NCBI GenBank assembly: GCA_937896295.1
Contig: CALBME010000208.1
Coordinates: 1 to 10,875 of the forward strand
From: an uncultured Micavibrio sp.
GTDB taxonomy: Bacteria; Pseudomonadota; Alphaproteobacteria; Micavibrionales; UBA1664
Direction of reading: 5' to 3'
Length of the DNA stretch: 10,875 bases
The translations under genes were made by a program, and so were the position numbers. The notes below the pieces were generated by a model. It was not told where the DNA came from, searched no databases, and was given only the letters and a program-made list of their open reading frames with translations. This document shows, one piece after another, positions 1 to 7,513 of this stretch (the first letter of the stretch is position 1; each line of letters starts with the position of its first letter).

Positions 1-1614
<1,614 letters not shown>

Positions 1615-1636
1615 TTTGATTAATAAATTTCAGGGT

Positions 1637-1665
1637 TTGACAGGACCGTCATTGCCCCGTAGATT
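1637..1665 (+). promoter_or_regulatory. probable sigma70-type promoter for greA
   Basis: A perfect -35 hexamer TTGACA (1637-1642) is followed after 17 bases by TAGATT (1660-1665), a 4/6 match to the -10 consensus. It lies in the only long intergenic gap on the left side of the window. The predicted start of transcription, near 1671-1673, falls at the first bases of the terminator hairpin, so greA mRNA would start with that hairpin. The assignment rests on sequence match and position only. Confidence 0.6.
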
Positions 1666-1669
1666 CAAC

Positions 1670-1695
1670 AAATCCCGCCGGAAGGCGGGATTTTT
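1670..1695 (+). terminator. rho-independent terminator after carB
   Basis: A perfect 10-bp inverted repeat, AAATCCCGCC (1670-1679) and GGCGGGATTT (1684-1693), encloses a GGAA loop and runs directly into a TTTTT tract (1691-1695). It sits 55 nt past the carB stop and 23 nt before the greA ATG. It probably ends the carB transcript, while greA is started by the promoter just upstream. On the minus strand the T tract is poor, and no minus-strand gene ends here. Confidence 0.85.
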
Positions 1696-1718
1696 GCTGG
1701 CATAAAACGGATGATAGA

Positions 1719-2198
1719 ATGGCACTCGATAAAGTACCGATGACACCGCGCGGCCATGGGCTTCTGGTGGACGAACTCAAAGAACTCAAAAGCGTGCGCC
1801 GCCCGGCCATCATTGCCGCGATCGCGGAAGCGCGCGCGCATGGCGACCTGTCCGAAAATGCCGAATACCAATACGCCAAGGAAGAACAAAGCTTCATCGA
1901 GGGGCGTATCGACGAACTCGAATCCGTTCTCGGCCGCTGCGATGTGATCGACGTTACCAAGCTTGCGGGCGCGGACAAGGTCATGTTCGGCGCCACCATT
2001 ACGGTTGCCGATGACGATGATAAAAAGGTCGTCTATCAGATCGTGGGCGAACATGAATCCGATATCAAATCGGGCCGCCTTGCCATCGCCGCGCCGCTGG
2101 CGCGCGCGCTGATCGGCAAGAAAACCGGCGATATCGTCGAGGTGAATACGCCCAAAGGGCAGCAATCCTACGAAATCGTCAAAATCGAATACAAATAA
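1719..2198 (+). CDS. greA: transcription elongation factor GreA
   Basis: GreA enters the secondary channel of RNA polymerase and stimulates cleavage of backtracked RNA, rescuing stalled complexes. The 159-residue protein has the family's usual length. It begins with a coiled-coil hairpin (about residues 1-75) whose tip carries the invariant GDLSENAEY (42-50), so the two catalytic acidic residues of the family correspond to D43 and E46. A C-terminal FKBP-like domain follows (about 82-159; GRLAIAAPLARALIGKKTGD at 119-138). The start is chosen because MALDKVPMTPRG matches the typical GreA N terminus. The Shine-Dalgarno sequence is weak (at most GGATGA around 1709-1714). The gene has its own predicted promoter after carB and ends in a hairpin over the stop codon. 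Nothing unusual is seen in the protein. Confidence 0.97.
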   Translation: MALDKVPMTPRGHGLLVDELKELKSVRRPAIIAAIAEARAHGDLSENAEYQYAKEEQSFIEGRIDELESVLGRCDVIDVTKLAGADKVMFGATITVADDDDKKVVYQIVGEHESDIKSGRLAIAAPLARALIGKKTGDIVEVNTPKGQQSYEIVKIEYK

Positions 2199-2223
2199 CC
2201 GTGAAACCAAAACGGTTGTTTGT
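2191..2223 (+). terminator. hairpin over the greA stop codon, probable terminator
   Basis: ACAAATAACCGT (2191-2202) pairs with ACGGTTGTTTGT (2212-2223), giving a 12-bp stem with one G-U pair and a 9-nt loop. The stop codon TAA (2196-2198) lies within the left arm. The T-rich right arm (GTTGTTTGT) opposite an A-rich left arm resembles an intrinsic terminator whose U tract can pair with an A tract. The GC core is only four pairs and the U tract is interrupted by G, so termination may be partial. It lies 13 nt before the next ATG (2237). Confidence 0.5.
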
Positions 2224-2236
2224 GCGTTCATAACGC

Positions 2237-2680
2237 ATGCACCCGCTTGCCTATCGCCTTCTATCTGCCTGGTCCGCCGTCGCCTTCATCGTCGGCGGGG
2301 TCGATGCGTATAACGGCCTTGAATGTAAAAATGCAACGGGCGGGTATATCCGCCCCCTGCCCGGGAATTCCCCGGCCGCGCATTTTGCGTCTGATGTGAT
2401 CATGGCCATTCCTTACGGCGTGGGGCGCGGCGCGCTTTACAATGTCGGCCAAGGCTTAAGCACTGAAGGCGCGTGCGGGCGGGCCGGGTATACGCACCGT
2501 TTCGCCGGCGGTATCAGCCGCCTGTTCGGCACGCCGGTGGCCGGTAAGGTTTACGCGGGCAGCCAGGCGCTGTTCGGCCTGCCCGGTGCGATGCTGGGCG
2601 GCCTTGCGGCGGAAGAGGTTCATACCTTCAGCGGCAGGTCCTTGCGCGATATACGCCTGCCCCCGCTTCACCATAAATAA
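2237..2680 (+). CDS. uncharacterised small membrane-associated or exported protein
   Basis: I do not recognise a family for this 147-residue protein. The N terminus (about residues 6-22, LLSAWSAVAFIVGG inside) is one hydrophobic stretch that could be a membrane anchor or an uncleaved signal. The rest is rich in Gly and Ala, with further weakly hydrophobic segments around 50-75 (SDVIMAIPYGVGRGALYNVG) and 97-125. The latter may be amphipathic or membrane-embedded. Two cysteines (C30, C80) could pair if the chain is exported. Codon use resembles the neighbours', which supports a real gene, and no long competing frame on either strand fits better. No Shine-Dalgarno sequence precedes the ATG. The stop is only 2 nt before an in-frame upstream ATG of the next gene and 41 nt before its preferred start, so the two are probably co-transcribed, hinting at an envelope role (inference). 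Confidence 0.7.
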   Translation: MHPLAYRLLSAWSAVAFIVGGVDAYNGLECKNATGGYIRPLPGNSPAAHFASDVIMAIPYGVGRGALYNVGQGLSTEGACGRAGYTHRFAGGISRLFGTPVAGKVYAGSQALFGLPGAMLGGLAAEEVHTFSGRSLRDIRLPPLHHK

Positions 2681-2707
2681 GAATGGCCCTGCGCCGTGAA
2701 TCGCGTC

Positions 2708-2721
2708 TAGACTTGCGGTTC
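2708..2721 (+). promoter_or_regulatory. possible -10 element immediately before the L,D-transpeptidase start
   Basis: TAGACT (2708-2713) lies 8 nt before the preferred ATG at 2722 and there is no Shine-Dalgarno sequence. This spacing would give a nearly leaderless mRNA. No good -35 is present at the matching distance, so the call is weak. It is listed because the same arrangement recurs elsewhere in the window. Confidence 0.25.
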
Positions 2722-3534
2722 ATGCGTCGTATCGTCATCGCCATCCTTGCTTTGTGCCTGTGTGCGCCGGCCATGGCCGCCGAGCCGGACCGCCCGCGCG
2801 ACCCCGGCGGTTTTTATAAATTCCTTCATTCCTTTGCGCCTGAAACCGCTATCAAGGTGTGGCGCGGCGGCAACCGTCCCGATCTTTCGACCCTGATGAC
2901 CTTACGCGGTTTTCTGCCCGGCGCGCCGCTGTATTTACGCGTCTTCAAGGAAGAAGGCGTGATCGAGGCGTGGCTGCAGAAAGGCGAGCGGTTCGAGTTG
3001 TTCGAGGTATACCCGATCTGCGTCAATTCCGGCGCGCTTGGACCCAAACAGCGTGAAGGCGACCGGCAGGCGCCCGAAGGGTTTTACGAGGTCGGCGTCA
3101 AACAGCTGAACCCCAACAGCAAATATCACCTTGCGCTGAACATGGGGTATCCGAATGCGTACGACAAGGCGCTTGGGCGGACGGGTGCGCATCTGATGAT
3201 TCACGGCGCGTGCGTTTCCATCGGCTGCTACGCCTTGAGCGATGCCAATATCGATGAAGTTTACACGATGGCGCAGGCTGCGCTGGAGCATGGCCAGACA
3301 TCGGTTCCCGTGCATGCCTTCCCTTTCCGCATGACTCAAGACAACCTGATCCGTCACAAGGACAGCGAGTGGATTGACTTCTGGGTCAATGAACTGCGCC
3401 CCGGATACGAGACATTCGAAATCACCGGCATGCCGCCGCGCATGATGACATGTGAAAATACCTATACCGTCATGGACGGCCTGGATCCGGCCGACCTGCC
3501 CAAGTCCTGCGCGCCGATTACGGCGTGGAAATAA
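2722..3534 (+). CDS. exported L,D-transpeptidase (YkuD) / YafK-like murein protein
   Basis: YkuD-fold enzymes use a cysteine to make or cut peptidoglycan cross-links in the periplasm. The best match is to the YafK branch, whose E. coli member (DpaA) releases lipoprotein from peptidoglycan. The 270-residue protein starts with a type I signal peptide: basic MRR, hydrophobic IVIAILALCLC, then APAMAA followed by EPD, with likely cleavage after residue 19 or 20. The catalytic block is IHGACVSIGCYALSD (160-174): H161, S166 and the nucleophile C169. Upstream are LNPNSKYHLALNMGYPNAYD (129-148) and RTGAHLM, as expected for YafK relatives. I choose 2722 over the in-frame ATG at 2683 because the longer form would add 13 residues in front of a well-formed signal peptide. 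Neither start has a Shine-Dalgarno sequence. The gene ends 7 nt from the convergent purA stop. Whether it cross-links or hydrolyses cannot be read from the sequence. Confidence 0.88.
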   Translation: MRRIVIAILALCLCAPAMAAEPDRPRDPGGFYKFLHSFAPETAIKVWRGGNRPDLSTLMTLRGFLPGAPLYLRVFKEEGVIEAWLQKGERFELFEVYPICVNSGALGPKQREGDRQAPEGFYEVGVKQLNPNSKYHLALNMGYPNAYDKALGRTGAHLMIHGACVSIGCYALSDANIDEVYTMAQAALEHGQTSVPVHAFPFRMTQDNLIRHKDSEWIDFWVNELRPGYETFEITGMPPRMMTCENTYTVMDGLDPADLPKSCAPITAWK

Positions 3535-3541
3535 GACGCAA

Positions 3542-4834
3542 TTAACCGACGAACGGGTCGTGCATCAGGATCGTGTCTTCACGTTCCGGCGATGTCGACA
3601 ACAGGGTAACGGGGCAACCGATCAGTTCTTCGATACGGCGCACGTATTTCACCGCGCTTGCGGGCAGCTGCGCCCAGGAACGCGCGCCCTTGGTCGTATC
3701 GCTCCAGCCATCCATGGTTTCATAGATCGGTTCGACCTTTGCCTGATCCGCCTGGCCCGAGGGGTAATAATCCAGTTGCCGGTCGCCCAGCTTGTAGCCG
3801 GTGCAGATTTTCACCTGTTCGAATCCGTCCAGTACGTCCAGCTTGGTCAGGGCGATGCCGTGAATGCCGCCCTGTACGACCGACTGGCGCACCAGAACCG
3901 CGTCAAACCAGCCGCAGCGGCGCTTGCGGCCCGTGTTGGTGCCAAATTCATGACCCTTTTGCCCCAGCGTTTCGCCAATGGCATTGTCCTGTTCGGTCGG
4001 GAACGGGCCGGACCCCACGCGCGTGGTGTAGGCCTTGGCCAGACCCAGCACGTAATTGTGTGATGCCGCGCCCATGCCCGAACCGGCGGCGGCCTGTCCG
4101 GCCACGCAGTTGGATGAGGTCACATACGGGTACGTTCCGTGATCGACGTCCAGCAATGCGCCCTGCGCACCTTCGAACAGGATTTTCTTGCCTGCCTTGC
4201 GTGCATCGTCGAGGGCCTTCCACGCAACGCCGATAAAGGGTTGGATTTTCGGGGCGATCGCCATCAGGTCGGCATAGATTTTCGCCGGGTCCATGGGGTC
4301 TGCGTTCAGGCCCTTGAGCAGCGCATTGTGATGAACCATCATCGCGTCGATCTTGGCACGCAGCAGTTCGGGTTCGGCCAGATCGCACAGGCGGATGCCG
4401 CGACGCGCGGCCTTGTCCTCATAGCACGGGCCGATACCGCGGCCGGTCGTGCCGATGCTGGCCTTGCCGCGCGCGGCTTCCATGGCTTTATCGAGGGCCG
4501 AATGAACGGGCAGGATGACATGGGCGGAATCCGCCAGCATCAGGTTGGCGGGTGTGACGGTGATGCCCTGTGCCGCGACCTTTTCGACTTCCGCAAGGAA
4601 GGCCCACGGATCGACGACGACGCCGTTGCCGACGATGGAGAATTTGTTCTGGCGGACGACGCCGGAGGGAAGAAGGGCGAGCTTGTAGCTGATGCCGTCG
4701 ATGACCAGGGTGTGACCGGCATTGTGACCGCCCTGAAACCGGACGACGACGTCGGCGCGGTTAGACAGGAAATCGACGATCTTGCCTTTACCTTCATCGC
4801 CCCACTGGGCGCCGACTACTGCTACGTTTGCCAT
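3542..4834 (-). CDS. purA: adenylosuccinate synthetase
   Basis: PurA joins IMP and aspartate using GTP to form adenylosuccinate, the first committed step to AMP, in the cytoplasm. The 430-residue protein has the family's usual length. Visible motifs are AQWGDEGKGK (9-18, with the catalytic D13), GGHNAGHT (35-42, with H41), GTTGRGIGPCYEDKAARRG, EGAQGALLDVDHGTYPYV, and TGRKRRCGWFDAV near the nucleotide-binding C-terminal region. The start at 4834 is favoured over the in-frame ATG at 4888. MANVAVVGAQWG is the normal N terminus, and AAGGAAGG lies 7 nt before it. It lies downstream of the DUF2336 gene on the same strand but has a probable own promoter, and a hairpin separates the two. Its stop faces the L,D-transpeptidase stop across 7 nt with no terminator visible between them. 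Confidence 0.98.
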   Translation of the reverse strand: MANVAVVGAQWGDEGKGKIVDFLSNRADVVVRFQGGHNAGHTLVIDGISYKLALLPSGVVRQNKFSIVGNGVVVDPWAFLAEVEKVAAQGITVTPANLMLADSAHVILPVHSALDKAMEAARGKASIGTTGRGIGPCYEDKAARRGIRLCDLAEPELLRAKIDAMMVHHNALLKGLNADPMDPAKIYADLMAIAPKIQPFIGVAWKALDDARKAGKKILFEGAQGALLDVDHGTYPYVTSSNCVAGQAAAGSGMGAASHNYVLGLAKAYTTRVGSGPFPTEQDNAIGETLGQKGHEFGTNTGRKRRCGWFDAVLVRQSVVQGGIHGIALTKLDVLDGFEQVKICTGYKLGDRQLDYYPSGQADQAKVEPIYETMDGWSDTTKGARSWAQLPASAVKYVRRIEELIGCPVTLLSTSPEREDTILMHDPFVG

Positions 4835-4841
4835 TTTACGA

Positions 4842-4849
4842 CCTTCCTT
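4842..4849 (-). promoter_or_regulatory. strong Shine-Dalgarno sequence of purA
   Basis: AAGGAAGG on the minus strand ends 7 nt before the ATG at 4834. It decides the purA start in favour of 4834 over 4888. It is the only strong ribosome binding site in the window. Confidence 0.85.
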
Positions 4850-4859
4850 ACAGGCTGGA

Positions 4860-4888
4860 ATTACGGCGCAACATGGCGTACAGGTCAC
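4860..4888 (-). promoter_or_regulatory. candidate purA promoter
   Basis: On the minus strand GTGACC (4888-4883, 4/6 to TTGACA) is followed after 17 nt by CGTAAT (4865-4860, 4/6 to TATAAT). Transcription would begin near 4853, giving a 5' leader of about 19 nt that contains the Shine-Dalgarno sequence. Position and spacing fit, but both boxes are imperfect. Confidence 0.35.
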
Positions 4889-4891
4889 TGA

Positions 4892-4926
4892 AAATCAAGC
4901 TTTTTCTGGCTTGAAAAAGCTGATTT
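4892..4926 (-). terminator. bulged hairpin over the DUF2336 stop codon, probable terminator
   Basis: On the minus strand AAATCAGCTTTTTC (4926-4913) pairs with GAAAAAGC (4906-4899) and TGATTT (4897-4892), with one unpaired T (complement of base 4898). This makes 14 pairs with a 6-nt loop. The TGA stop (4897-4895) is in the right arm, which ends in TGATTTTC. The stem is AT-rich and the U tract short, so efficiency is uncertain. It lies between the DUF2336 gene and the purA promoter. Confidence 0.5.
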
Positions 4927-6184
4927 GCCAGTCCATTTCCTCCGGGCTGAGCGGGAAATCCTCGCCATTCCGGGGGTATAGCAGTTCACTGTGCGGGACC
5001 CGGGCGATTTCGCGCTGTAGCTCCAGCGCAAGGCGCATGGGCAGGCCCGCGCGCCAGACCAGCGCCGTGACCGCCTTGGCCGAGCGGGTTTCCATCATGC
5101 GTTTGACCGTATCGAGGGGCAGTTTGGCCCGCAGGGCCAGCCCCATATGGATGAAATCATACTCGCGCAGCGCCAGCGCATCGGCCATGACGGCGTCATC
5201 GAGCCTGCCCGCCTTGTGCAGCCGGGCCAGCTTGTCCTTGGGGCTGATGCGGTGGCCCGTGTCATCGACCAGAAAACGCATGCGCCGTTTGACCGTGTCT
5301 TCGATATCAGCGCGGGTCGCGTCATCGAAATCGGTGCGCTGCAGGATAAAGCGGTGCAGCGATACATCGACGAAGCGCACGATTTCCTTCATCAGGAACG
5401 CGGGCAGGTGTTTGCGCAGGCATAAAGGCCGGTGCCATTCCGGCGTCTGGGGCGCCATTTCGACAATCCGCGCCAGCGTGTCGTTGCCCATATCCGCGCC
5501 TTCATTGACGATCAGCGCGCGGCTGGCCGATACGTTGCGTTTTTCCACCACGGCACGCGATACGCGGTCGGACACGGTGCGGCGGTTGGCAATCGCCTCC
5601 ACTACCCAGTCTTGCGGGTGTTCGGACAGGATGTCGAGCAGGTCGTTATCCGGCAGAGCCGCACAATAACGCAAAATCGGCTCGGATACCTCGCGTTCCA
5701 GATCGCGGGCCAGCTGCGCCACGACCTGCGGCGGGGCGCAGGCCGTGTCCTTTAACACGCTGGTCAGAGCCAGACGGACTTTCAGAACCTCGTCCAGCGC
5801 CAGCATGCCCAGCGCCTGCGCCGCGAAGGCGTAAAGCTGGCTGTGCTGTTCGAGAGAGAGTTCCGGCAACAGGTCCATCAGGCGATGCGCAAGTGAGAGA
5901 CGCACGTCAACATTGCTGTCGCGGGCCATGATGGGGCTGACATGCAGCGGCGTGGCCTCGTTACCCGCAACGGCCTTGCGCACGTCGTCATCCGTATCGG
6001 TGGCAAGGTAGTACAGGATTTCCAGATGGGTGTTCGGGTTGCGGGCCAGTTTCAGCCGGTCGCGCTTGGCGCTGGAGGCTGCCTGCGCGCGTTCCTTTTC
6101 GTACCGTACCGGGTCTTTTTCCTGGTGCAGGCGAAGGCGGGATCGGGTTTTACGTGCGAAAAGGCCGCGCAGAAAAGACAGCAT
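4895..6184 (-). CDS. DUF2336 domain protein with HEAT/LRV-like helical repeats
   Basis: This 429-residue protein fits DUF2336, an alphaproteobacterial family of unknown biochemical function. It starts with a short hydrophobic and strongly basic segment (MLSFLRGLFARKTRSRLRLH) and a charged helix (about 22-46). Repeated helical units follow, such as LARNPNTHLEILYYLATDTD (46-65) and DVRKAVAGNEATPL (67-80), whose VRxxVAxNxxTP pattern resembles leucine-rich variant/HEAT repeats. The central family region contains VLKDTACAPPQVVAQLARD and EPILRYCAALPDNDLLDILS. No enzyme motif or clear transmembrane helix is seen, so a protein-binding scaffold role is inferred. The start is placed at 6184 rather than the in-frame ATG at 6289. 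The extra 35 residues would cover the divergent promoter region and overlap the neighbouring gene's start. No Shine-Dalgarno sequence is visible. It is divergent from the LRR-kinase across 69 bp. Confidence 0.87.
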   Translation of the reverse strand: MLSFLRGLFARKTRSRLRLHQEKDPVRYEKERAQAASSAKRDRLKLARNPNTHLEILYYLATDTDDDVRKAVAGNEATPLHVSPIMARDSNVDVRLSLAHRLMDLLPELSLEQHSQLYAFAAQALGMLALDEVLKVRLALTSVLKDTACAPPQVVAQLARDLEREVSEPILRYCAALPDNDLLDILSEHPQDWVVEAIANRRTVSDRVSRAVVEKRNVSASRALIVNEGADMGNDTLARIVEMAPQTPEWHRPLCLRKHLPAFLMKEIVRFVDVSLHRFILQRTDFDDATRADIEDTVKRRMRFLVDDTGHRISPKDKLARLHKAGRLDDAVMADALALREYDFIHMGLALRAKLPLDTVKRMMETRSAKAVTALVWRAGLPMRLALELQREIARVPHSELLYPRNGEDFPLSPEEMDWQISFFKPEKA

Positions 6185-6191
6185 GGACGCA

Positions 6192-6220
6192 AAGATAGCG
6201 TAAAAATACAGGCAATTGAA
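6192..6220 (-). promoter_or_regulatory. candidate promoter of the DUF2336 gene
   Basis: On the minus strand TATCTT (6197-6192) lies 7 nt before the ATG at 6184, with a poor -35-like TTCAAT (6220-6215) after 17 nt spacing. Predicted transcription starts at or next to the ATG, matching the absence of a Shine-Dalgarno sequence. Its -35 region coincides with that of the opposite promoter. Confidence 0.35.
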
Positions 6221-6244
6221 CCATTTTTGCCTTGGCGATATATA
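6216..6244 (+). promoter_or_regulatory. candidate promoter of the LRR-kinase gene
   Basis: TTGAAC (6216-6221, 4/6 to TTGACA) and TATATA (6239-6244, 5/6 to TATAAT) are 17 nt apart. The overlapping TATACT at 6241-6246 is an alternative -10. Transcription would start near 6250-6252, only a few bases before the ATG at 6254, giving an almost leaderless mRNA. Confidence 0.5.
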
Positions 6245-6253
6245 CTGAAAACC

Positions 6254-7513
6254 ATGGACGATTTCATTCACGGATACGACCCCGCGCAAAGCCGCCTGAC
6301 CTTGCGCGGCATATCCGCCATCACGCCGGATATGGTCACGTTCATGGGGGAAAAGCGCGTGCGCATCCTTGATGCCAGCGACAATACGCTGGTGTCTCTG
6401 CCCCGTAATTTTGGCGATCTTGCGGATCTGGATGTCGCGCTGTTTGCCAATAATCCCTTCACCGAGATACCTGTGGTTTTAGGCACGTTGCCGCGCCTGC
6501 GCATGGCCCTGTTCAAGGCCAACGCCATCACGACGATTGCGGAAGATGCCCTACCCCCGTCCCTGCAATGGCTGGTGCTGACCGGCAACCGGATCGAGCG
6601 TCTGCCCAACGCCATCGGCAGACTTGCACATCTTGAAAAACTCTCGCTCGCCGGCAATCGCCTGAGCACCCTGCCTGAGAGCATGCAGAACTGCCGCAAA
6701 CTGGGGTTGCTGCGCATTTCGGCCAATGCGTTCGACACGCCGCCGCCGGAATGGCTTTTTTCCATGCCGCGCCTGGCCTGGTACGCGGATGGCGGGAACG
6801 CCTTTGGGCCGCCGGCCCCCGCAAGCGAACTGACACAGGTCGCGTGGGACGATCTGGTCGTTCATGCGCTGATCAATGAAAGTCCGTCGAGCCTTGTCTA
6901 CCGCGCCAGCCTTCCGAATGGCGAGATGGTCGCGGTCAAGCTGTTCAAGGGCGCCCTGACGTCGGATGGTTATCCGCAGGATGACATGCGCGCGTTTATG
7001 GCGGCGGGTACGCACGATCATCTTTTGAAAATTCGCGCCCGCATCACCGGCCTGCCCGATGATCGGGACGGCCTTGCGCTTGCGCTTGTACCGGACGATT
7101 ACAGGCAGTTGGGTAAACCGCCGTCGTTTCAAAGCTGCACCCGCGATACCTATCCGGACGGTACGCGCTTTGCCCGTGATTTCACGTTCAGGGTCCTGCG
7201 CGGTATCGCGGCGTCGGCCGCGCACATTCACGCACGCGGGCTGCAGCACGGCGACCTGTATGCGCACAACATTCTGGCGCGCGGCGACGGGCATGCGCTG
7301 CTGGGCGATTTTGGTGCTGCGTCCTTCTGTGACCGTCACGCGCGTGCACGCGAAAGCATGGATGTCAGGGCATTCGGTTATCTGATGGACGACATGATGA
7401 CGCGCATGGACGGCGATGCAGGTGTGCTTGGCGCTTTGCGTGCTGCATGCCTTGCGGACGATCCGGCCTCTAGGCCGTCTTTTGCGGCGCTGGCGCAGCA
7501 GCTTTCGCCTTGA
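6254..7513 (+). CDS. leucine-rich repeat protein fused to a reduced protein kinase domain
   Basis: This 419-residue, apparently cytoplasmic protein joins two domains. Residues ~30-185 hold seven leucine-rich repeats: the conserved Asn recurs at 44, 67, 90, 112, 135, 158 and 182, with typical units such as LEKLSLAGNRLSTLP. Residues ~195-419 are a Ser/Thr-kinase-like fold: VAVKLF (K229), catalytic loop QHGDLYAHNIL (D334, N339), LLGDFGAAS (D352), DVRAFG (370-375) and RPSF (R407). Thus the ATP-anchoring lysine, catalytic Asp and metal-binding residues are kept. Oddities: the glycine-loop region reads NESPSSLVY (208-216) with no glycine, there is no APE, and only 15 residues separate DFG from the DVRAFG Asp. 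The start at 6254 is preferred over the open frame reaching 5942, because that extension is antisense to DUF2336 coding and MDDF follows a good promoter. LRR-kinase fusions occur in other bacteria; substrate unknown. The 3' end overlaps the convergent glycosyltransferase gene by 44 nt. Confidence 0.85.
   Translation: MDDFIHGYDPAQSRLTLRGISAITPDMVTFMGEKRVRILDASDNTLVSLPRNFGDLADLDVALFANNPFTEIPVVLGTLPRLRMALFKANAITTIAEDALPPSLQWLVLTGNRIERLPNAIGRLAHLEKLSLAGNRLSTLPESMQNCRKLGLLRISANAFDTPPPEWLFSMPRLAWYADGGNAFGPPAPASELTQVAWDDLVVHALINESPSSLVYRASLPNGEMVAVKLFKGALTSDGYPQDDMRAFMAAGTHDHLLKIRARITGLPDDRDGLALALVPDDYRQLGKPPSFQSCTRDTYPDGTRFARDFTFRVLRGIAASAAHIHARGLQHGDLYAHNILARGDGHALLGDFGAASFCDRHARARESMDVRAFGYLMDDMMTRMDGDAGVLGALRAACLADDPASRPSFAALAQQLSP

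Noticed and set aside
1665..2231. A 188-codon minus-strand open frame opposite greA
   Set aside because: It covers the terminator and all of greA, which is unmistakable on the plus strand.
4139..4891. A 250-codon plus-strand open frame opposite purA
   Set aside because: It is the shadow of a well-conserved purA gene in GC-rich DNA, with no recognisable domain.
5942..6253. A 104-codon upstream extension of the LRR-kinase open frame
   Set aside because: It is antisense to the DUF2336 coding sequence, its residue composition looks non-natural compared with the LRR part, and a promoter-like sequence plus ATG sits at 6239-6256.
6185..6289. A 35-codon N-terminal extension of the DUF2336 gene
   Set aside because: It would run through the divergent promoter region into the kinase coding sequence. 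The basic MLSFLRGLFARK start at 6184 is a better N terminus.
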